Program-made: the position numbers and the translations under genes | Part shown: one piece after another, positions 36,301 through 51,290 of the stretch | Layout of the letters: each line of letters starts with the position of its first letter | Numbering within the stretch: the stretch's first letter is position 1 | The notes under the pieces: generated by a model | Told to the model about the DNA's origin: nothing | Database searches by the model: none | What the model saw: only the letters and a program-made list of their open reading frames with translations | NCBI GenBank assembly: GCA_018340375.1 | Contig: JAFFJZ010000078.1 | Span: 372,001 to 436,000, forward strand | From: Gonatopus flavifemur | Taxonomy: Eukaryota; Arthropoda; Insecta; Hymenoptera; Dryinidae | Length of the DNA: 64,000 bases | Reading direction: 5' to 3'

Positions 36301-39300
36301 ACCCAGTATCATCGCTTGTACCCTAAATCCAGATGAGATAGAGCATTTTGAAACTCCTAATCCTGTAATTTTTCAACTTTCGGGGCTATAAAATGACTTA
36401 GGAGATTCCGGCAAAATTCTGCGTGGATGAAAATGATCCCCACATGCCAGAGTATGATTTCACCCAGTATCATCGTTTGTACCCTAAATCCAGATGAGAT
36501 AGAGCATTTTGAAACTCCTAATCCTGTAATTTTTCAACTTTCGGGGCTATAAAATGACTTAGGAGATTCCGGCAAAATTCTGCGTGGATGAAGATGATCC
36601 CCACATGCCAGAGTATGATTTCACCCAGTATCATCGTTTGTACCCTAAATCCAGATGAGATAGAGCATTTTGAAACTCCTAATCCTGTAATTTTTCAACA
36701 TTCAGGGGCTATAAAATGACTTAGGAGATTCCGGCAAAATTCTGCGTGGATGAAAATGATCCCCACATGCTAGAGTATGATTTCACCCAGTATCATCGTT
36801 TGTACCATAAATCCAGATGAGATATAGCATTTTGAAACTCCTAATCATGTAATTTTTCAACTTTCGGGGCTATAAAATGTCTTAGGAGATTCCGGCAAAA
36901 ATTCTGCCTGGATCGCAGTGATCCCCACATGCCAGAGTATGATTTCACCCAGTATTATCGTTTGTACCCTAAATCCAGATGAGATAGAGCATTTTGAAAC
37001 TCCTAATCCTGTAATTTTTCAACTTTCGGGGGCTATGAAATGACTTAGGAGATTCCGCAAAATTCTGCGTGGATGAAAATGATCCCCACATGCCAGAGTA
37101 TGATTTCACCCAGTATCATCGTTTGTACCCTAAATCCAGATGAGATAGAGCATTTTGAACCTCCTAATCCTGTAATTTTCCAACTTTCGGGTGCTAACAA
37201 ATGACTTAGGAGATTCCGGCAAAAATTCTGCGTGGATCACAATGATCCCCACATGCCAGAGTATGATTTCACCCAGTATCATCGTTTGTACCCTAAATCC
37301 AGATGAGATAGAGCATTTTGAAACTCCTAATCCTGTAATTTTTCAACTTTCGGGGGCTATAAAATGACTTATGAGATTCCGGGAAAATTCTGCGTGGATG
37401 AAAATGATCCCACATGCCAGAGTATGATTTCACCCAGTATCATCGTTTGTACCCTAAATCCAGATGAGATAGAGCATTTTGAAACTCCTAATCCTGTAAT
37501 TTTTCAACCTTCAGGAGCTACAAAATGACTTAGGAGATTCCGGAAAATTCTGCGTGGATGAAAATGATCCCCACATGCCAGAGTATGATTCCACCCAGTA
37601 TCATCGTTTGTACCCTAAATCCAGATGAGATAGAGCATTTTGAAACTCCTAATCCTGTAATTTTTCAACTTTCGGGGCTATAAAATGACTTAGGAGATTC
37701 CGGCAAAATTCTGCGTGGATGAAAATGATCCCCACATGCCAGAGTATGATTTCACCCAGTATCATCGTTTGTACCCTAAATCCAGATGAGATAGAGCATT
37801 TTGAAACTCCTAATCCTGTAATTTTTCAACTTTCGGGCTATAAAATGACTTAGGAGATTCCGGCAAAATTCTGCGTGGATGAAAATGATCCCCACATGCC
37901 AGAGTATGATTTCACCCAGTATCATCGTTTGTACCCTAAATCCAGATGAGATAGAGCATTTTGAAACTCCTAATCCTGTAATTTTTCAACTTTCGGGGCT
38001 ATAAAATGACTTAGGAGATTCCGGCAAAATTCTGCGTGGATGAAAATGATCCCCACATGCCAGAGTATGATTTCACCCAGTATCATCGTTTGTACCTTCA
38101 ATCCAGATGAGATAGAGCATTTTGAAACTCCTAATCCTGTAATTTTTCAACCTTCAGGAGCTATAAAATGACTTAGGAGATTCCGGAAAAAATTCTGCGT
38201 GGATGAAAATGATCCCCACATGCCAGAGTATGATTTCACCCAGTATCATCGTTTGTACCCTAAATCCAGATGAGATAGAGCATTTTGAAACTCCTAATCC
38301 TGTAATTTTTCAACTTTCGGGGCTATAAAATGACTTAGGAGATTCCGGCAAAAATTCTGCGTGCATGAAAATGATCCCCACATGCCAGAGTATGATTTCA
38401 CCCAGTATTATCGTTTGTACCCTAAATCCAGATGAGATAGAGCATTTTGAAACTCCTAATCCTGTAATTTTTCAACTTTCGGGGCTATAAAATGACTTAG
38501 GAGATTCCGGCAAAAATTCTGCGTGGATGAAAATGATCCCCACATGCCAGAGTATGATTACACACAGTATCATCGTTTGTACCCTTAATCCAGATGAGAT
38601 AGAGCATTTTGAAACTCCTAATCCTGTAATTTTTCAACTTTCGGGGCTATAAAATGACTTAGGAGATTCCGGAAAAATTCTGCGTGGATGAAAATGATCC
38701 CCACATGCCAGAGTATGATTGCACCCAGTATCATCGTTTGTACCCTAAATCCAGATGAGATAGAGCATTTTGAAACTCCTAATCCTGTAATTTTTCAACT
38801 TTCGGGGCTATAAAATGACTTAGGAGATTCCGGAACTAATTCTGCGTGGATGAAAATGATCCCCACATGCCAGAGTATGATTCCACTCAGTATCATCGTT
38901 TGTACCCTGAATCCAGATGAGATAGAGCATTTTGAAACTCCTAATCCTGTAATTTTTCAACTTTCGGGTGCTATAAAATGACTTAGGAGATTCCGGCAGA
39001 AATTCTGCCTGGATCACAATGATCCCCACATGCCAGAGTATGATTTCACCCAGTATTATCGTTTGTACCCTAAATCCAGATGAGATAGAGCATTTTGAAC
39101 CTCCTAATCCTGTAATTTTTCAACTTTCGGGGGCTATAAAATGACTTAGGAGATTCCGGAAAAAATTCTGCGTGGATGAAAATGATCCCCACATGCCAGA
39201 GTATGATTTCACCCAGTATCATCGATTGTACCCTAAATCCAGATGATATAGAGCATTTTGAAACTCCTAATCCTGTAATTTTTCAACTTTCGGGGGCTAT

Positions 39301-42300
39301 AAAATGACTTAGGAGATTCCGGAAAAAATTCTGCGTGGATGAAAATGATCCCCACATGCCAGAGTATGATTTCACCCAGTATCATCGTTTGTACCCTAAA
39401 TCCAGATGAGATAGAGCATTTTGAAACTCCTAATCCTGTAATTTTTCAACTTTCGGGGGCTATAAAATGACTTAGGAGATTCCGGCAAAAATTCTGCGTG
39501 CATGAAGATGATCCCCACATGCCAGAGTATGATTTCACCGAGTATCATCGTTTGTACCCTAAATCCGGATGAGATAGAGCATTTTGAAACTCCTAATCGT
39601 GTAATTTTTCAACTTTCGGGGGCTATAAAATGACTTAGGAGATTCCGGCAAAAATTCTGCCTGGATCACAATGATCCCCACATGCCAGAGTATGATTTCA
39701 CCCAGTATTATCGTTTGTACCCTAAATCCAGATGAGATAGAGCATTTTGAAACTCCTAATCCTGTAGTTTTTCAACTTTCGGGGGCTATAAAATGACTTA
39801 GGAGATTCCGGCAAAAATTCTGCGTGGATGGAAATGATCCCCACATGCCAGAGTATGATTTCACCAAGTATCATCGTTTGTACCCTAAATCCAGATGAGA
39901 TAGAGCATTTTGAAACTCCTAATCCTGTAATTTTTCAACTTTCGGGGGCTATAAAATGATTTAGGAGATTCCGGAAAAAATTCTGCGTGGATGGAAATGA
40001 TCCCCACATGCCAGAGTATGATTTCACCCAGTATCATCGTTTGTACCCTAAATCCAGATGAGATAGAGCATTTTGAAACTCCTAATCCTGTAATTTTTCA
40101 ACTTTCGGGGGCTATAAAATGACTTAGGAGATTCCGGCAAAATTCTGCGTGCATGAAGATGATCCCCACATGCCAGAGTATGATTTCACCGAGTATCATC
40201 GTTTGTACCCTAAATCCAGATGAGATAGAGCATTTTGAAACTCCTAATCGTGTAATTTTTCAACTTTCGGGGCTATAAAATGACTTAGGAGATTCCGGCA
40301 AAATTCTGCCTGGATCACAATGATCCCCACATGCCAGAGTATGATTTCACCCAGTATTATCGGTTGTACCCTAAATCCAGATGAGATAGAGCATTTTGAA
40401 ACTCCTAATCCTGTAATTTTTCAACTTTCGGGGCTATAAAATGACTTAGGAGATTCCGGGAAAAATTCTGCGTGGATGAAAATGATCCCCACATGCCAGA
40501 GTATGATTTCACCCAGTATCATCGTTTGTACCCTAAATCCAGATGAGATAGAGCATTTTGAAACTCCTAATCCTGTAATTTTTCAACTTTCGGGGCTATA
40601 AAATGACTTACGAGATTCCGGCAAAAATTCTGCGTGGATGAAAATGATCCCCACATGCCAGAGTATGATTTCACCCAGTATCATCGTTTGTACCCTCAAT
40701 CCAGATGAGATAGAGCATTTTGAAACTCCTAATCGTGTAATTTTTCAACTTTCGGGGCTATGAAATGACTTAGGAGATTCCGGCAAAAATTCTGCGTGCA
40801 TGAAAATGATCCCCACATGCCAGAGTATGATTTCACCGAGTATCATCGTTTGTACCCTAAATCCAGATGAGATAGAGCATTTTGAAACTCCTAATCGTGT
40901 AATTTTTCAACTTTCGGGAGCTATAAAATGACTTAGGAGATTCCGGCAAAAATTCTGCCTGGATCACAATGATCCCCACATGCCAGAGTATGATTTCACC
41001 GGGTATCATCGTTTGTACCCCAAATCCAGATGAGATAGAGCATTTTGAAACTCCTAATCGTGTAATTTTTCAACTTTCGGGAGCTATAAAATGACTTAGG
41101 AGATTCTGGCAAAAATTCTGCGTGGATGACGATGATCCCCACATGCCAGAGTATGATTTCACAAAGTATCATCGTTTGTACCCTGAATCCGTATGAGATA
41201 GAGCATTTTGAAACTCCTAATCGTGTAATTTTTCAACTTTCGGGAGCTATAAAATGACTTAGGAGATTCCGGCAAAAATTCTGCCTCGATCACAATGATC
41301 CTCACATGCCACAGTATAATTCCACCGAGTATCATCGTTTGTACCCTAAATCCGGATGACATACAGCATTTTGAAACTCCTAATCCTGTAATTTTTCAAC
41401 TTCCGGGAGCTATAAAATGACCTAGGAGATTCCGGCAAAAATTCTGCGTAGATGACAATGATCCCCACATGCCAGAGTATGATTTCACCCAGTATCATCG
41501 TTTGTACCCTAAATCCAGATGAGATAGAGCATTTTGAAACTCCTAATCCTGTAATTTTTCAACTTTCAGGGGCTATAAAATGACTTAGGAGATTCCGGCA
41601 AAATTCTGCCTGGATGAAAATGATCCCCACATGCCAGAGTATGATTTCACCCAGTATCATCGTTTGTACCCTAAATCCAGATGAGATAGAGCATTTTGAA
41701 ACTCCTAATCCTGTAATTTTTCAACTTTCAGGGGCTATAAAATGACTTAGGAGATTCCGGCAAAATTCTGCGTGGATGAAAATGATCCCCACATGCCAGA
41801 GTATGATTTCACCCAGTATCATCGTTTGTACCCTAAATCCAGATGAGATAGAGCATTTTGAAACTCCTAATCCTGTAATTTTTCAACTTTCGGGGCTATA
41901 AAATGACTTAGGAGATTCCGGCAAAATTCTGCCTGGATCACAATGATCCCCACATGCCAGAGTATGATTTCACCCAGTATGATCGTTTGTACCCTAAATC
42001 CAGATGAGATAGAGCATTTTGAAACTCCTAATCCTGTAATTTTTCAACTTTCGGGGCTATAAAATGACTTAGAGATTCCGGCAAAAATTCTGCCTGGATG
42101 AAAATGATCCCCACATGCCAGAGTATGATTTCACCCAGTATCATCGTTTGTACCCTAAATCCAGATGAGATAGAGCATTTTGAAACTCCTAATCCTGTAA
42201 TTTTTCAACTTTCAGGGGCTATAAAATGACTTAGGAGATTCCGGCAAAATTCTGCGTGGATGAACATGATCCCCACATGCCAGAGTATGATTTCACCCAG

Positions 42301-45300
42301 TATCATCGTTTGTACCCTAAATCCAGATGAGATAGAGCATTTTGAAACTCCTAATCCTGTAATTTTTCAACTTTCGGGGCTATAAAATGACTTAGGAGAT
42401 TCCGGCAAAAATTCTGCGTGGATGAAAATGATCCCCACATGCCAGAGTATGATTTCACCCAGTATCATCGTTTGTACCCTAAATCCAGATGAGATAGAGC
42501 ATTTTGAAACTCCTAATCCTGTAATTTTTCAACTTTCGGGGCTATAAAATGACTTAGGAGATTCCGGCAAAATTCTGCGTGGATGAAAATGATCCCCACA
42601 TGCCAGAGTATGATTTCACCCAGTATCATCGTTTGTACCCTAAATCCGGATGAGATAGAGCATTTTGAAACTCCTAATCCTGTAATTTTTCAACTTTCGG
42701 GGCTATAAAATGACTTAGGAGATTCCGGCAAAATTCTGCGTGCATGAAAATGATCCCCACATGCCAGAGTATGATTCCATCCAGTATAATCGTTTGTACC
42801 CTAAATCCAGATGAGATAGAGCATTTTGAAACTCCTAATCCTGTAATTTTTCAACTTTCGGGGCTATAAAATGACTTAGGAGATTCCGGCAAAATTCTGC
42901 CTGGATCGCAGTGATCCCCACATGCCAGAGTATGATTTCACCCAGTATGATCGTTTGTACCCTAAATCCAGATGAGATAGAGCATTTTGAAACTCCTAAT
43001 CCTGTAATTTTTCAACTTTCGGGGCTATAAAATGACTTAGGAGATTCCGGCAAAATTCTGCCTGGATGACAATGATCCCCACATGCCAGAGTATGATTTC
43101 ACCCAGTATCATCGTTTGTACCCTAAATCCAGATTAGATTGAGCATTTTGAAACTCCTAATCCTGTAATTTTTCAACTTTCGGGGCTATAAAATGACTTA
43201 GGAGATTCCGGCAAAAATTCTGCGTGGATGTCAATGATCCCCACATGCCAGAGTATGATTTCACCCAGTATCATCGTTTGTACCCTAAATCCAGATGAGA
43301 TAGAGCATTTTGAAACTCCTAATCCTGTAATTTTTCAACTTTCGGGGCTATAAAATGACTTAGGAGATTCCGGAAAAATTCTGCGTGGATGAAAATGATC
43401 CCCACATGCCAGAGTATGATTTCACCCAGTATCATCGTTTGTACCCTAAATCCAGATGAGATAGAGCATTTTGAAACTCCTAATCCTGTAATTTTTCAAC
43501 TTTCGGGGCTATAAAATGACTTAGGAGATTCCGGCAAAATTCTGCGTGGATGAAAATGATCCCCACATGCCAGAGTATGATTTCACCCAGTATCATCGTT
43601 TGTACCCTAAATCCAGATGAGATAGAGCATTTTGAAACTCCTAATCCTGTAATTTTTCAACTTTCGGGGCTATAAAATGACTTAGGAGATTCCGGCAAAA
43701 ATTCTGCGTGGATGTAAATGATCCCCACATGCCAGAGTATGATTTCACCCAGTATCATCGTTTGTACCCTAAATCCAGATGAGATAGAGCATTTTGAAAC
43801 TCCTAATCCTGTAATTTTTCAACTTTCGGGGCTATAAAATGACTTAGGAGATTCCGGCAAAAATTCTGCCTGGATGAAAATGATCCCCACATGCCAGAGT
43901 ATGATTTCACCCAGTATCATCGTTTGTACCCTAAATCCAGATGAGATAGAGCATTTTGAAACTCCTAATCCTGTAATTTTTCAACTTTCGGGGCTATAAA
44001 ATGACTTAGGAGATTCCGGCAAAATTCTGCGTGGATGAAAATGATCCCCACATGCCAGAGTATGGCTTCACCCAGTATCATCGTTTGTACCCTAAATCCA
44101 GATGAGATAGAGCATTTTGAAACTCCTAATCCTGTAATTTTTCAACTTTCGGGGGCTATGAAATGACTTAGGAGATTCCGGCAAAATTCTGCGTGGATGA
44201 AAATGATCCCCACATGCCAGAGTATGATTCCACCCAGTATCATCGTTTGTACCCTAAATCCAGATGAGATAGAGCATTTTGAAATTCCTAATCCTGTAAT
44301 TTTTCAACTTTCGGGGGCTATAAAATGACTTAGGAGATTCCGGCAAAAATTCTGCGTGGATGAAAATGATCCCCACATGCCAGAGTATGATTTCACCCAG
44401 TATTATCGTTTGTACCCTAAATCCAGATGAGATAGAGCATTTTGAAACTCCTAATCCTGTAATTTTTCAACTTTCGGGGCTATAAAATGACTTAGGAGAT
44501 TCCGGCAAAAATTCTGCGTGGATGAAAATGATCCCCACATGCCAGAGTATGATTTCACCCAGTATCATCGTTTGTACCCTAAATCCAGATGAGATAGAGC
44601 ATTTTGAAACTCCTAATCCTGTAATTTTTCAACTTTCGGGCTATAAAATGACTTAGGAGATTCCGCAAAAATTCTGCGTGGATGAAAATGATCCCCACAT
44701 GCCAGAGTATGATTTCACCCAGTATCATCGTTTGTACCCTAAATCCAGATGAGATAGAGCATTTTGAAACTCCTAATCCTGTAATTTTTCAACTTCGGGG
44801 CTATAAAATGACTTAGGAGATTCCGGCAAAAATTCTGCGTGGATGAAAATCATCCCCACATGCCAGAGTATGATTTCACCCAGTTTCATCGTTTGTACCC
44901 TAAATCCAGATGAGATAGAGCATTTTGAAACTCCTAATCCTGTAATTTTTCAACTTTCGGGGCTATAAAATGACTTAGGAGATTCCGGCAAAAATTCTGC
45001 GTGGATGAAAATGATCCCCACATGCCAGAATATGATTTCACCCAGTATCATCGTTTGTACCCTAAATCCAGATGAGATAGAGCATTTTGAAACTCCTAAT
45101 CCTGTAATTTTTCAACTTTCGGGGCTATAAAATGACTTAGGAGATTCCGCAAAAATTCTGCGTGGATGAAAATGATCCCCACATGCCAGAGTATGATTTC
45201 ACCGAGTATCATCGTTTGTACCCTAAATCCAGATGAGATAGAGCATTTTGAAACTCCTAATCCTGTAATTTTTCAACTTTCGGGGCTATAAAATGACTTA

Positions 45301-46240
45301 GGAGATTCCGGCAAAATTCTGCGTGGATGAAAATGATCCCCACATGCCAGAGTATGATTTCACCCAGTATCATCGTTTGTACCCTAAATCCAGATGAGAT
45401 AGAGCATTTTGAAACTCCTAATCCTGTAATTTTTCAACTTTCGGGGCTATAAAATGACTTAGGAGATTCCGGCAAAATTCTGCGTGGATGAAAATGATCC
45501 CCACATGCCAGAGTATGATTTCACCCAGTATCATCGTTTGTACCCTAAATCCAGATGAGATAGAGCATTTTGAAACTCCTAATCCTGTAATTTTTCAACT
45601 TTCGGGGCTATAAAATGACTTAGGAGATTCCGGCAAAAATTCTGCGTGGATGAAAATGATCCCCACATGCCAGAGTATGATTTCACCCAGTATCATCGTT
45701 TGTACCCTAAATCCAGATGAGATAGAGCATTTTGAAACTCCTAATCCTGTAATTTTTCAACTTTCGGGGCTATAAAATGACTTAGGAGATTCCGGCAAAA
45801 TTCTGCGTGGATGAAAATGATCCCCACATGCCAGAGTATGATTTCACCCAGTTTCATCGTTTGTACCCTAAATCCAGATGAGATAGAGCATTTTGAAACT
45901 CCTAATCCTGTAATTTTTCAACTTTCGGGGCTATAAAATGACTTAGGAGATTCCGGCAAAAATTCTGCGTGGATGAAAATGATCTCCACATGCCAGAGTA
46001 TGATTTCACCCAGTATCATCGTTTGTACCCTAAATCCAGATGAGATAGAGCATTTCGAAACTCCTAATCCTGTAATTTTTCAACTTTCGGGGCTATAAAA
46101 TGACTTAGGAGATTCCGGCAAAAATTCTGCGTGGATGAAAATGATCCCCACATGCCAGAGTATGATTTCACCCAGTATCATCGTTTGTACCCTAAATCCA
46201 GATGAGATAGAGCATTTTGAAACTCCTAATCCTGTAATTT
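33311..46240 (+). repeat. Compact-monomer zone 2
   Basis: This is a long domain of 161-162-bp monomers (GGGG run and CCGGCAAAATTC), with islands of 163-bp monomers near 38.9-40.1 kb and 44.1-44.3 kb. Adjacent copies near 45.3-45.8 kb are almost identical, with CATCG words 161 and 162 apart, suggesting recent local amplification. The domain ends near 46240 at a GGGGACTATAAACTG monomer. Confidence 0.75.
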
Positions 46241-49200
46241 TTCAACTTTCGGGGACTATAAACTGACTTAGGAGATTCCGGCAAAAATTCTGCGTGGATG
46301 AAAATGATCCCCACATGCCAGAGTATGATTTCACCCAGTATCATCGTTTGTACCCTAAATCCAGATGAGATAGAGCATTTTGAAACTCCTAATCCTGTAT
46401 CTTTTCAACTTTCGGGTGCTATAAAATGACTTAGGAGATTCCGGCAAAAATTCTGCCTGGATCACAATGATCCCCACATGCCAGAGTATGATTTCATCCG
46501 CTATTATCGTTTGTACCCTAAATCCAGATGAGATAGAGCATTTTGAAACTCCTAATCGTGTAATTTTTCAACTTTCGGGGGCTATAAAATGACTTAGGAG
46601 ATTCCGGCAAAAATTCTGCGTGGATGAAAATGATCCCCACATGCCAGAGTATGATTTCACCTAGTATCATCGTTTGTACCCTAAATCCAGATGAGATAGA
46701 GCATTTTGAAACTCCTAATACTGTAATTTTTCAACCTTCAGGAGCTATAAAATGACTTAGGAGATTCCGGAATAAATTCTGCGTGGATGAAAATGATCCC
46801 CACATGCCAGAGTATGATTTCACCCAGTATCATCGTTTGTACCCTAAATCCAGATGAGATAGAGCATTTTGAAACTCCTAATCCTGTATCTTTTCAACTT
46901 TCGGGGTCTATAAAATGACTTAGGAGATTCCGGCAAAAATTCTGCGTGGATGAAAATGATCCCCACATGCCAGAGTATGATTTCACCAAGTATCATCGTT
47001 TGTACCTCAAATCCAAATGAGATAGAGCATTTTGAAACTCCTAATCCTGTAAATTTTCAACTTTCGGGGGCTATAAAATGACTTAGGAGAGTCCGGCAAA
47101 TATTCTGCCTGGATGGCAATGATCCCCACATGCCAGAGTATGATTTCACCCAGTATTATCGTTTGTACCCTAAATCCAGATGAGATAGAGCATTTTGAAA
47201 CTCCTAATCCTGTAATTTTTCAACTTTCGGGGCTATAAAATGACTTAGGAGATTCCGGCAAAATTCTGCGTGGATGAAAATGATCCCCACATGCCAGAGT
47301 ATGATTTCACCCAGTATCATCGTTTGTACCCTAAATCCAGATGAGATAGAGCATTTTGAAACTCCTAATCCTGTAATTTTTCAACTTTCGGGGCTATAAA
47401 ATGACTTAGGAGATTCCGGCAAAAATTCTGCGTGGATGAAAATGATCCCCACATGCCAGAGTATGATTTCACCCAGTATCATCGTTTGTACCCTAAATCC
47501 GGATGAGATAGAGCATTTTGAAACTCCTAATCGTGTAATTTTTCAACTTTCGGGGGCTATAAAATGACTTAGGGGATTCCGGCAAAAATTCTGCATGGAT
47601 GAAAATGATCCCCACATGCCAGAGTATGATTTCACCGGATATCATCGTTTGTACCCTGAATCCAGATGAGATAGAGCATTTTGAAACTCCTAATCCTGTA
47701 ATTTTTCAACTTTCGGGGGCTATAAAATGACTTAGGAGATTCCGGCAAAAATTCTGCCTGGATCACAATGATCCCCACATGCCAGAGTATGATTTCACCC
47801 AGTATCATCGTTTGTACCCTAAATCCAGATGAGATAGAGCATTTTGAAACTCCTAATCCTGTAATTTTTCAACTTTCGGGGCTATAAAATGACTTAGGAG
47901 ATTCCGGCAAAAATTCTGCGTGGATGAAAATGATCACCACATGCCAGAGTATGATTTCACCCAGTATCATCGTTTGTACCCTAAATCCAGATGAGATAGA
48001 GCATTTTGAAACTCCTAATCGTGTAATTTTTCAACTTTCAGGTGCTATAAAATGACTTAGGAGATTCCGGCAAAATTCTGCCTGGATGAAAATGATACCC
48101 ACATGCCAGAGTATGATTTCACCGAATATCATCGTTTGTACCCTGAATCCAGATGAGATAGAGCATTTTGAAACTCCTAATCCTGTAATTTTTCAACTTT
48201 CGAGGGCTATAAAATGACTTAGGAGATTCCGGCAAAAATTCTGCGTGGATGAAAATGATCCCCACATGCCAGAGTATGATTTCACCCAGTATTATCGTTT
48301 GTACCCTAAATCCAGATGAGATAGAGCATTTTGAAACTCCTAATCCTGTAATTTTTCAACTTTCGGGGCTATAAAATGACTTAGGAGATTCCGGAAAAAT
48401 TCTGCGTGGATGAAAATGATCCCCACATGCCAGAGTATGATTTCACCGAATATCATCGTTTGTACCCTAAATCCAGATGAGATAGAGCATTTTGAAACTC
48501 CTAATCCTGTAATTTTTCAACTTTCGGGGGCTATAAAATGACTTAGGAGATTCCGGCAAAATTCTGCGTGGATGAAAATGATCCGGACATGCCAGAGTAT
48601 GATTTCACCGACTATTATCGTTTGTACCCTAAATCCAGATGAGATAGAGCATTTTGAAACTCCTAATCCTGTAATTTTTCAACTTTCGGGGGCTATAAAA
48701 TGACTTAGGAGATTCCGGCAAAAATTCTGCGTGGATGAAAATGATCCCCACATGCCAGAGTATGATTTCACCCAGTATCATCGTTTGTACCCTAAATCCA
48801 GATGAGATAGAGCATTTTGAAACTCCTAATCCTGTAATTTTTCAACTTTCGGGGGCTATAAAATGACTTAGGAGATTCCGGCAAAAATTCTGCCTGGATC
48901 ACAATGATCCCCACATGCCAGAGTATGATTTCACTCAGTATTATCGTTTGTCCCCTAAATCCAGATGAGATAGAGCATTTTGAAACTCCTAATCCTGTAA
49001 TTTTTCAACTTTCGGGGGTTATAAAATGACTTAGGAGATTCCGGCAAAATTCTGCGTGGATGACAATGATCCCCACATGCCAGAGTATGATTCCACCGAA
49101 TATCATCGTTTGTACCCTAAATCCAGATGAGATAGAGCATTTTGAAACTCCTAATCGTGTAATTTTTCAACTTTCGGGGGCTATAAAATGACTTAGGAGA

Positions 49201-51290
49201 TTCCGGCAAAAATTCTGCGTGCATGAAAATGATCCTCACATGCCAGAGTATTGCTTCATCGAGTATCATCGTTTGTACCCTAAATCCGGATGAGATACAG
49301 CATTTTGAAACTCCTAATCGTGTAATTTTTCAACTTTCGGGGGCTATAAAATGACTTAGGAGATTCCGGCAAAAATTCTGCGTGGATGAAAATGATCCCC
49401 ACATGCCAGAGTATGATTTCACCGAATATCATCGTTTGTACCCTAAATCCGGATGAGATAGAGCATTTTGAAACTCCTATCCGTGTAATTTTTCAACTTT
49501 CGGGTGCTATAAAATGACTTAGGAGATTCCGTCAAAAATTCTGCCTGGATCACAATGATCCCCACATGCCAGAGTATGATTTCATCCAGGATCATCGTTT
49601 GTACCCTGAATCCAGATGAGATAGAGCATTTTGAAACTCCTAATCCTGTAATTTTTCAACTTTCGGGGTCTATAAAATGACTTAGGAGATTCCGGCAAAA
49701 ATTCTGCGTGGATGAAGATGATCCCCACATGTCAGAGTATGATTTCAGTAAATATCATCGTTTGTACCCTAAATCCAGATGAGATAGAGCATTTTGAAAC
49801 TCGTAATCGTGTAATTTTTCAACTTTCGGGTGCTATAAAATGACTTAGGAGATTCCGGCGAAAATTCTGCCTGGATCACAATGATCCCCACATGCCAGAG
49901 TATGATTTCACCGAATATCATCGTTTGTCCCCTAAATCCAGATGAGATAGAGCATTTTGAAACTCGTAATCGTGTAATTTTTCAACTTTCGGGTGCTATA
50001 AAATGACTTAGGAGATTCCGGCGAAAATTCTGCCTGGATCACAATGATCCCCACATGCCAGAGTATGATTTCATCCAGTATTATCGTTTGTACCCTAAAT
50101 CCAGATGAGATAGAGCATTTTGAAACTCCTAATCGTGTAATTTTTCAACTTTCGGGGGCTATAAAATGACTTAGGAGATTCCGGCAAAAATTCTGCGTGG
50201 ATGAAAATGATCCCCACATGCCAGAGTATGATTTCACCGAATATCATCGTTTGTCCCCTAAATCCCGATGAGATAGAGCATTTTGAAACCCCTAATCCTG
50301 TAATTTTTCAACTTTCGGGGTCTATAAAATGACTTAGGAGATTCCGGCAAAAATTCTGCGTGGATGAAAATGATCCCCACATGCCAGAGTATGATTTCAC
50401 CGAATATCATCGTTTGTCCCCTAAATCCCGATGAGATAGAGCATTTTGAAACTCCTAATCGTGTGATTTTTCAACTTTCGGGTGCTATAAAATGACTTAG
50501 GAGATTCCGGCAAAAATTCTGCCTGGATCACAATGATCCCCACATGCCAGAGTATGATTCCACACAGTATTATCGTTTCAACCCTAAATCCAGATGAGAT
50601 AGAGCATTTTGAAACCCCTAATCCTGTAATTTTTCAACTTTCGGGGGCTATAAAATGACTTAGGAGATTCCGGAAAAAATTCTGCGTGGATGAAAATGAT
50701 CTCCACATGCCAGAGTATGATTTCACCTAGTATCATCGTTTGTACCCTAAATCCAGATGAGATAGAGCATTTTGAAACCCCTAATCCTGTAATTTTTCAA
50801 CTTTCGGGGGCTATAAAATGACTTAGGAGATTCCGGAAAAAATTCTGCGTGGATGAAAATGATCTCCACATGCCAGAGTATGATTTCACCTAGTATCATC
50901 GTTTGTACCCTAAATCCAGATGAGATAGAGCATTTTGAAACTCCTAATCCTGTAATTTTTCAACTTTCGGGGGCTATAAAATGACTTAGGAGATTCCGGC
51001 AAAAATTCTGCGTGCATGAAAATGATCCCCACATGCCAGAGTATGATTTCACCGAGTATCATCGTTTGTACCCTGAATCCGGATGAGATAGAGCATTTTG
51101 AAACTCCTAATCGTGTAATTTTTCAACTTTCGGGGGCTATAAAATGACTTAGGAGATTCCGGCAAAAATTCTGCGTGGATGAAAATGATCCCCACATGCC
51201 AGAGTATGATTTCACCCAGTATCATTGTTTGTACCCTCAATCCAGATGAGATAGAGCATTTTGAAACTCCTAATCGTGTAATTTTTCAAC
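46241..51290 (+). repeat. Mixed-monomer zone with CACCGAATATCATCG variants
   Basis: Mostly 163-bp monomers with scattered variants: CACCGAATATC, TTTGTCCCCTAAATC, GAAACTCGTAATCG and CCGGCGAAAATTC. Neighbouring near-identical pairs occur (49796/49959; 50698/50861), each 163 apart, but I see no long-range higher-order order. Confidence 0.6.
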
